The position numbers and the translations under genes were made by a program. Below the pieces are notes generated by a model, which had not been told where the DNA came from, ran no database searches, and saw only the letters and a list, made by a program, of their open reading frames with translations. A stretch of DNA of 64,000 nt from Fluviispira multicolorata (GTDB lineage: Bacteria; Bdellovibrionota_B; Oligoflexia; Silvanigrellales; Silvanigrellaceae). The first letter of the stretch is position 1. Each line of letters starts with the position of its first letter. Shown piece after piece: positions 55,306 through 63,400 of the stretch. The stretch is from the NCBI RefSeq assembly GCF_009208585.1, contig NZ_WFLN01000012.1:1-64000 (forward strand). Direction: 5' to 3'.

Positions 55306-55875
55306 TTACCCCACAGAAATCAATTCAAACCCCGTAATTTTTCTTTTTTTAAACTCTTCGACAAGAGCCTTTGTAACTATTGTTATGGATTTAAATCCTT
55401 TCAGCCTAAGAAAGTGCACCTCTGTAGGAATCATTTTAGGGTCTAGAATCATTTTATCAAGTCTATGAAAATCTCCTAGTTTATCAGGTCTATTGTCTTC
55501 TTCTGTCCAAAGGGTAAAGACTGATTGCTCTCGGTCAACACAGTCAATCATATTTAATGTATTTAGAATATAATAAGGCTTTTCCTCTGGCAGCACAGTG
55601 ACTGGAAGCAATTGATAATTTGTTTCTCCGACCGCTTTTAAGCAGTCGATAAAGCGCTCATTTACATATGGAGCATCCCCTATTCCATGATGAAAATCTG
55701 CAAAATATTCTCCCCAGGATTTTTTATCGATCACAAGTGGATTTTTTATATCTATCTTTTTTCCACACTTAAATAGATAATCATCATAAGCAAGTCCAGT
55801 ATCAATTTCAGTTGCCTCATAAAATAATAAAAATTTATTTTTTGCTTTTGGCCAAGTTAAATCATACAAATTCAT
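55306..55875 (-). CDS. Imm11/DUF1629-type immunity protein, array copy B
   Basis: 189 residues. The most diverged array member in two zones: about 24-75 (YDDYLFKCGKKIDIKN, HHGIGDAPYV) and about 133-165 (KLGDFHRLDKMILDPKMIPTEVHFLRLKGFKSITI). The central segment NERFIDCLKAVGETNYQLL and the C-terminus are the same as in the others. The pattern of two variable patches in an invariant frame suggests selection for different toxin targets. An intact 40-codon toxin-tail ORF ends one base before its ATG. Confidence 0.75.
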   Translation of the reverse strand: MNLYDLTWPKAKNKFLLFYEATEIDTGLAYDDYLFKCGKKIDIKNPLVIDKKSWGEYFADFHHGIGDAPYVNERFIDCLKAVGETNYQLLPVTVLPEEKPYYILNTLNMIDCVDREQSVFTLWTEEDNRPDKLGDFHRLDKMILDPKMIPTEVHFLRLKGFKSITIVTKALVEEFKKRKITGFELISVG

Positions 55876-55876
55876 C

Positions 55877-55999
55877 TTATTTCTTCTCTTCTTTTCTAAC
55901 TGTACTAGATTTATTTTTTATATCTTTGCCATCTTTATTTACATTATTTGATTTATTTTTGCTGGTTGAATTGCCATTTACATCCACTCTTCGCACCAT
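55877..55999 (-). CDS. 40-residue mini-ORF copied from the toxin tail (copy 2)
   Basis: ATG at 55997-55999, stop TAA at 55877-55879, with the downstream immunity ATG one base later. It reads MVRRVDVNGNSTSKNKSNN, then a KDGKDIKNKSSTV segment ending in a Lys/Glu tail, nearly identical to the final 40 residues of the RHS toxin. No ribosome site is obvious. It has stayed open, so it may act as a coupled leader for the immunity gene; it may equally be a recent duplication scar. Confidence 0.45.
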   Translation of the reverse strand: MVRRVDVNGNSTSKNKSNNVNKDGKDIKNKSSTVRKEEKK

Positions 56000-56096
56000 A
56001 TTTTTAAAAAATATGTCGAATAATTCTCTAATTAAATAGTCAGATAGAAAATATACGTCAAATTTTCTGCATGATTATTTTAAATTAAAGAATACT

Positions 56097-56666
56097 TTAC
56101 CCAACAGAAATCAATTCAAACCCAGTGATTTTTCTTTTTTTAAACTCTTCGACAAGAGCCTTGGTAACTATTGTAACAACTTCCCAACCTTTAATTCGAA
56201 AAAAGTGAACTCCATCGGGGACTTTTTTTGGATCTAAAATCATTTTTCCAAACCCTCTAAAATCACCTAAAATATCAGATCTATTGTCTTCTTCTGTCCA
56301 AAGGTTAAAAACTGAGTGCTCTCGGTCGACACAGTCAATCATATTCAGAGTATTGAGAATATAATATGGCTTTTCTTCTGGTAGCACAGTGACCGGAAGC
56401 AATTGATAATTTGTTTCTCCAACTGCTTTTAAGCAGTCGATAAAACGTTCATTTATATAGGGAACATTGCCTATTCCAAAATTAAGATCGGCAAAATTTT
56501 CTCCCCAGGATTTCTTATCAATCACAAGTGGATTTTTTAATTCTATTCTTTTGCCATAACTAAATAAATCACCACGATAACGGACTCCTGTATTTATTTC
56601 AGTTGCTTCATAAAATAATAAAAATTTATTTTTTGCTTTTGGCCAAGTTAAATCATACAAATTCAT
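56097..56666 (-). CDS. Imm11/DUF1629-type immunity protein, array copy C
   Basis: 189 residues from ATG 56664-56666. The reading frame is open further upstream, but those 19 residues lie in the toxin-tail mini-ORF in another frame and are absent from copies A and B. The variable zone reads NTGVRYRGDLFSYGKRIELKN; the rest follows the common frame with HSVF instead of QSVF. Preceded by an intact tail mini-ORF. Confidence 0.75.
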   Translation of the reverse strand: MNLYDLTWPKAKNKFLLFYEATEINTGVRYRGDLFSYGKRIELKNPLVIDKKSWGENFADLNFGIGNVPYINERFIDCLKAVGETNYQLLPVTVLPEEKPYYILNTLNMIDCVDREHSVFNLWTEEDNRSDILGDFRGFGKMILDPKKVPDGVHFFRIKGWEVVTIVTKALVEEFKKRKITGFELISVG

Positions 56667-56667
56667 C

Positions 56668-56790
56668 TTATTTCTTCTCTTCTTTTTTAACTGTACTAGA
56701 TTTATTTTTGATATCTTTGCCATCTTTATTTACATTATTTGATTTATTTTTGCTGGTTAAATTGCCATTTGAATCCACTCTTCGTAACAT
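56668..56790 (-). CDS. 40-residue mini-ORF copied from the toxin tail (copy 3)
   Basis: ATG at 56788-56790, TAA at 56668-56670, one base before the ATG of immunity copy C. It reads MLRRVDSNGNLTSKNKSNN, then the KDGKDIKNKSSTV segment and a KKEEKK end. Length is identical (41 codons with stop) to copy 2 and to the genuine tail in the main gene. Open although presumably redundant. Coupled leader or duplication scar. Confidence 0.45.
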   Translation of the reverse strand: MLRRVDSNGNLTSKNKSNNVNKDGKDIKNKSSTVKKEEKK

Positions 56791-56830
56791 ATTATTTCAA
56801 AAAAATATAGCTTAATATTCTTATTGAATA

Positions 56831-56867
56831 GTCAAGTAGAAAATATCTATTAAATTTTCTACGTGAC
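56831..56867 (-). terminator. Conserved hairpin after immunity copy D
   Basis: GTCAAGTAGAAAAT (56831-56844) pairs with ATTTTCTACGTGAC (56854-56867) with one mismatch, 22 bases after the stop at 56889. It is the same element as at 55248, part of the 790-base duplicated unit. No strong T-run. Confidence 0.5.
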
Positions 56868-56888
56868 TTTCACAGATTACAAAATACT

Positions 56889-57458
56889 TTACCCAACAGA
56901 AATCAATTCAAACCCAGTGATTTTTCTTTTTTTAAACTCTTCGACAAGAGCCTTAGTTACAACTGTTACAACTTCCCAACCTTTTATTCGAAAAAAGTGA
57001 ACTCCTTCGGGGACTTTTTTGGGGTCTAAAATCATTTTTCCAAATCCTCTAAAATCACCTAAAATATCAGGTCTATTGTCTTCTTCTGTCCAAAGGGTAA
57101 AGACTGATTGCTCTCGGTCGACACAGTCAATCATATTCAGAGTATTTAGAATATAATAAGACTTTTCCTCTGGCAGCACAGTGACCGGAAGCAATTGATA
57201 ATTTGTTTCTCCGACCGCTTTTAAGCAGTCAATAAATCGTTCATTTACATATGGAGCATCCCTTATTCCAAAATGAAAATCGGCAAAATTTTCTCCCCAG
57301 GATTTTTTATCGATAATTAAAGAATTATTAATCTCAATTGGTTCTCCATGTTTAAATAGATCGTCTCGATATGCCAGTCCTGTTTCTAATTCAGTTGCTT
57401 TGTAAAATAATAAAAATTTATATTTATTTTTTGGCCAGGTTAATTTAAACAAATTCAT
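56889..57458 (-). CDS. Imm11/DUF1629-type immunity protein, array copy D (cognate position)
   Basis: 189 residues from ATG 57456-57458, one base after the stop of the RHS-AHH toxin, so it is the best candidate for the cognate antitoxin. It has the common frame (NERFIDCLKAVG, YILNTLNMIDCVDREQSVF, GFGKMILDPKKVPEG). Its own variable zone is ATELETGLAYRDDLFKHGEPIEIN. An upstream extension in the toxin-tail region is not part of the protein. It is expected to bind and block the nuclease tip in the cytoplasm. Confidence 0.78.
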   Translation of the reverse strand: MNLFKLTWPKNKYKFLLFYKATELETGLAYRDDLFKHGEPIEINNSLIIDKKSWGENFADFHFGIRDAPYVNERFIDCLKAVGETNYQLLPVTVLPEEKSYYILNTLNMIDCVDREQSVFTLWTEEDNRPDILGDFRGFGKMILDPKKVPEGVHFFRIKGWEVVTVVTKALVEEFKKRKITGFELISVG

Positions 57459-57459
57459 C

Positions 57460-60400
57460 TTATTTCTTCTCTTCTTTTTTAACTGTACTAGATTTATTTT
57501 TGATATCTTTGCCATCTTTATTTACATTATTTGATTTATTTTTGCTGGTTGAATTGCCATTTGCATCCACTCTTCGCACCATATTGTTTAATTCTGACCC
57601 CCTCGTAGCTATTTCCTTTTTAAGATTTGTCAGTTCAGAACGAAAAGACTGTTTAGACTCATCTCCTGTTTTTCCATCCACAGCTTTAATTAAGCGTTCA
57701 TAGACTGTAGTGTGATATTCTTCACTGTGTCTTGACTTGTGCCCAGGCACACTCACCTTGTTCAAATCATCTTGCATTGACATTTTTACATCTTCAAACA
57801 ATTCTTCAAATTTTGGAGTCCAAGGTCCACCATTGCTTTTAGAGACATAGTTTTTATCCGTACAAATATGATGAATTTGTGCTTTTTCATCTTTAGACGC
57901 TTCAACAGAGTCATAAACTTCTGTTTTGGGACTGGAACTTTGTACACTGTCTTGGGCAAAAAAGTCTTGAGTCACTTCATAAGCCACTGAAATACCGTTG
58001 CGAATTGCATCTGCTTCATCACAATTTATCGGAGCAAGTTCAGCAGCAATACAAAGCCCCTGATAAGTCCGTTGTTCAAAAGTCAGATCAGTATTGACTA
58101 CATCAGCTACCCGCTCAGACACCGACTCATAAAACTCTTGTGCTGCGAGTGCAGCATCACCTGTTTGTATGGTATCCTTAATAACCTTCTTATAACTTTC
58201 TCCTGATGGATCATTCAACAAAACTGGATTGTTCATTGAATATTGAAATAAATTGGCCTCTGCAGGACTGCTAAACATGCGTTCTAAACTCTGCCCTAAA
58301 TAAAGGTCAGGTGACATCCAGACCCCGCGGGCTGGATCGTAAGCTCGAGCACCCATGTAGTGCAGACCTGTGCTTGCCGAAAACTTTCCAGTGGCAAAAA
58401 CCGTTGAACCACGCATTCCTTGCGCTGCATTTCCATTCGAAGAACCTACGACCTCGTAAGATTTAAGTTCCCAATTGTCTCGCATGTTACTTTGTGCATT
58501 TTGATAGAGAGCAATATCTGCGCGTTTATTATTGGTTTTGAATTCATTTAAAACTGAGTTGGATAATAAGGGAATTCCACGCGCGAGACCAAACGGTTCA
58601 CTGGCATTGCGTTCTACTATTTTGTGAGTGGATATATCTATGACTTGTGAAACTGAGCCAACATGATCTTTAACTACAAGTTCTTTACGTGTCTGCATCT
58701 CTGCTGACTTTAAGGTTTCAGGACTTGTTGCATTTAAAGTTGGGTAACGGGTTATCAATCTTAAGCTTGCGAAGGAACCTAAATCAATACTCAGGTGAAT
58801 TTCGTCTCGTTCGAAAGTTATTCCATCGGTTAAATTCACATTGCGTGGAAGCTTAGTTAAAGTAACTTCTGTGGTTTTATCCTTTTTGTTTTCAAGGAAA
58901 TCAACTCCATCAAATTCTGCAAGCTGGCCACCACCAGCATCACTCATGCGGTAATTGAGCAATTCATTGGTTTCAAGATTATGTGAGTCTTTTTTCAGGA
59001 CCGCACCAAAAACTCCTGCAAGCTGACCGCGCCCATTCCAAATGTATTTGTGCATTGGAATTTCTTCTTGATTTTTCCAAGAAGACGCTGCTCTATTTAA
59101 AGTATCACTATTTAAAACCGCAAGGGTTGGAGCAACGCCATATTTTCTAAAACCAATGCTGTCGCTTGCAAACTTTTGCAATGCTGTTTCTTTATTGTCT
59201 GATGACAGAACCGACTGTAAAAGACCTATTTGTCCTGCTGTGCTATATGAATAAGTGTCTACTAAAGAATTAGCATTTTTTCCTATGCGCTCTTTTATAA
59301 AATGACCTGAACGGGTAACTTTATTTATTTTTCCGCCAACGGAATATTCATAAGTTATTTTGCCCCAAGAATGACTCTCGTCATCAATCCCTTGTGTACT
59401 TGCAAGACGTCCTTGAACATCGTAACTAAATAATGAATTTCCAGATAAAGCCGCATTTGAAATTATGTTTCCGCGCAGATCCGTTGAAGAAATAGGAAAT
59501 AAATCTTTGTCATAATCCCAGCGATTGTGAAACAAAGCATTTGTTGTATCAGTTGATGCATCACAAAGTTTATTGGGTGTATTGTCTTTTTTTCCAACCC
59601 AATAAGCTAAGGGAACTTCTTTGCGCTTGTGCCAACATGCTTGCAATTCTAAATTATTTTCTAAATTAATTTTCTTAACATAACCCTGTCCATCTAAGTA
59701 AACAGATTGCAAAGGCACTGATTGCTCTTTACCATTTTGAAGAAAACTGAGTCTTGTCAGCTGTGATGTCCCTGCTTCGTATTTAGCAGCATAACCCGTA
59801 AAATAATTGTCTTTAAGTTCTGTTAATTTATCGCGGGAAAAGCCTCCACGTGAACGCAGTTGTACTAAATTACCAGAAAGATCTCTTATTCTTTCGACTT
59901 GATAAACACCGACACTTTTTTTATTTTCTAAGTCCGAAGAATTATTTTTTTGTAATCCTAAGAACAATTCTAAGTCTTCAGAGACAACTCCGCCTTCTTG
60001 ATCATAAGATAAAAGTCTCTTGCTTAAACTTCCACCCAATTCACTTAATGAATGAATAGAAATTGATATTGGCATACCAACATCTTGCACTCGATTATTT
60101 GCTTCGAATGATCCGAATTGATATTGAATTGTTTCTTTAGCATGCGTACCATTTTCTCGATTAAAACGAGTGTGCTCTTCTTTTTCTAATTTTCCTTTTG
60201 CATTATATGCATAAGATTTATATAAAACTGAAGAGTTTAAAAGATTACAACTTTCAGAATCTGTTCCAACTGGACAAAGTGCTGACTGAATAAGACGACC
60301 GTAGTTATCATAAAAGTAACGGGATATACCCAAAGCATTGTTTGTCTGTGCTTCGACTTGACCGCTTGCAGAAAAGGTTTGCATAGCAAACAAGCCGTCA

Positions 60401-63400
60401 TTATTGGATATCTGCGAGAGTCTCCCCAATGCATCGTAGTTGATATTTGTGACTAAAGTGTCTTGCGTGATATTGCCATTGCTATCAAGGCCAATGTGCT
60501 TTGCTGCCACTTGCCCCAGTTGATTGAAAATTCTACGTGATCTTCTGCCTTCAGGCGAAATTGCTTCTTCAAAATCCACGCCTTGAATATATTTTTGTAC
60601 CGATTCTTCAGCAAATTCTACACTTGCAATATTGCCATCGGAATAAAATTTAAAAATACTTTTTACTTGAAATGAATTTATATTAGGTAATTTGTTATTT
60701 TGAATATTCTCAAACGAAATTTCGCTGTTTAAATATTCTGTGTGTATTTTTCCACGGGAATTTATTTTTGCTTTATTGGTTACTGAATATCTATTTTCAC
60801 CTATTTTTGCCGCTAAAAATAAAGCTTCATCACCACCCGATAACCAAATTTTGGAAGTCAAAGAAAGTTCTTCATTTGCTTGGTTGCGCCGATATATGCT
60901 CACATGCCCAGGAATAATTTCAACATCGGTAAACTTCCCTAGAACACTTTCATTATATGAATCTGCATTTGGAATAATTGGTAATTGTGTATCAAAATTA
61001 TTCCAACTTTTAACTGCTTCTTCAAGACTTAAAGCAGAAGCAATTTTTAACGATGGAAATGAATATTCATAACGCTCGATTTCAACGAGTTCAGTACTCG
61101 TATTTTGATGTCCAAAAGCAGTCTTCAGCCAATTTAAAAATGTATTCCAAAGACTTTGCTCAGTATGGATTATATTAATCGGGTTATTACCAGCAATATT
61201 TTTACTTGTGCTTAATATTCTGCTAAAAGAATCATAACTAAACTTAGAGATATTACCTTTATTGCTGTAAATTTTATGAATGCGCCCAAAATCGTCGTAT
61301 TCAGCATTTATTTTTATTTTATCGTGATCTAGTATAGATTTTAGATTTGCATTTTCTGTATCCCATTCAAAAAATGAATATTCACCAGTCGCTTTTACGA
61401 GCGAAATAAATCGCCCGAAAGAATCATATTGAGCAGAAGTGTGCAAAACCAATTCATTGTTTTGGTTCGAGGACCATTCTTCGAGCGGCAAACCTGTGAA
61501 GTTATCATAGACAACTTTTTGCGTTAACTGTTTTACACTTCCAAGTGCAGAAGACGTTTGCGTCAGTTCAATATTATCACAAAATATTTTTGGATTTTCT
61601 AAATGACTTGATGGGCAAAAATAATTATAAGTTGTAACCTGATCATCTCCAGTTAAAATAGGAGAATTGCTTTTTACGCTCGTGACAACACGACCCTGTT
61701 CGTCATATATATTCGTTACTTTTCCATATAGACTCTGATAATTTAGATATTTATCTCCATTGACAAATGACTCCGTGACCTCTCGATAGATCTGCGCAGG
61801 CTCATTCACTCCATTTATGAGTGCACCTAAACCTGAAAAATCATTTGCTGTTAATGAGCGTATGGAAATTTGACTGCGCTCTGTTTTATAATTTTCTTGG
61901 GTATTTATTCTACCTGTAGCAAAAGATTGAGCGTTATAAGCCGCTCCTGTCCGCTTATAATAACTCAAACCACTGAGATCGGCACACCACTGCGTTTTAT
62001 CTTGCAAGATATTTTTATCAAAGCATTCCAATGGTGCACCTTTAAAAAAGGCTGTTTTTTCTGAACTCAATCGGTGATCTTCAATAGAAGCATAAATTTC
62101 CGATTCAGAAATTCGATAACCCGATAAAAGACGCTGCTCCGATAAAGTACCAGCTTGAGTTGCATCGCCCACGTCCTGCTTACGTACGAGAGAAAAACCA
62201 AGGAATTTATTTAAACCACGATCGTATTGAGGAATGCGGTATGAATAGCGTGATATTCGCATAGGGTTAAAGTGATCGGAAATTCCTACTTGTTTTAAGA
62301 CAGGAATAATGACAGGCATATGTGGAAATTTATTTTCAATTTCCCGAACTTCCGTATCGCCTTCTGCTTCCCTTGCTTCTCTATTTTCCAAGACCGATGA
62401 AGAATAGTTGAAACTTAAAAAGCGTCCATCTGACGTAACGACAGAGTGCAATAAATTTGGAAAAGATCGGTTCGCTAGTTCTATAATATTATTTTCATAT
62501 CCAGCCGATGCAATGATCTGTTGTTTGCCCGTGCCCGTTAAATTTGCCACCGCCATTTGTTGCGTATTCATTTTGGGGGCATTTTCAATATAAGACTCTG
62601 TTAAGGGTTGACCTAGACCATTATTGATTAAAAAATACTTTCTATCGTAATAGAGACTTGGCAAACCAGTCCCAGTAAAATCGCCAATCACGATTTCGCT
62701 TGGTTTTATTCCTGCAAGGGAAGGAATAATACCAAGCTCAATTTTTTCAAAAAATTTCCCTTTTCTTTCACCTTTGGCAAGTCTGCCATTATTTAAATAG
62801 AGTGTTACCTTTGCCCCGTTGAATTCTAAAAGATCAGGCAATCCATCTCCATTCCAATCCACAATTTGAATATTAGAAATGTCAGCATATCTTAAGTCTA
62901 AATCGGTTGGAATTCTGACTTGCTCACCTTCAATAAAATAAACGTCTAAACTTTTTTTATATTCTCCAAGACCTTTATTTAAAAAAATGTGAATTCCTGT
63001 TCGCCCTGTGCAGAAAAAATCTCCTTTGCCATTTCCCGAAAAATCAGCAAGCTTCCATTTCCTAGCATCGGGATTACACATAGTCATAAATTCATAATCA
63101 TATTTATCAAAACGAGCAGCTCGTTCAAAACTTATATTCCCATCTGCATCTATTTTTCGATCATTAATCATAATATAAGGCGTGATTTCACCTTGCCCTG
63201 AGGAGATGAAAATATCTGTAAGACCATTGCCTGTGAAATCAAAGAAACTCATATTTGCTAATTTTTTATAATTAGGATCTCCTAAATGTTTATCAAAACT
63301 AATAAATTGTCTCTTTGTTTTTGCAAAGTTTGTTTCTTTGTCTGGTAAAAATACTTGGGACGGATCATGAGAATAAAGCCAAACGCCAGCAGAACCTGCT

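Noticed and set aside
56667..56723. 19-residue N-terminal extensions of immunity copies C and D
   Set aside because: The extension is the toxin-tail sequence read in another frame; copies A and B begin at the internal ATG, which lies directly after the toxin-tail stop.
48569..57458. CRISPR-like regular repeats
   Set aside because: The periodicity is about 800-1000 bp and due to duplicated coding units, not short direct repeats with spacers; no cas genes.
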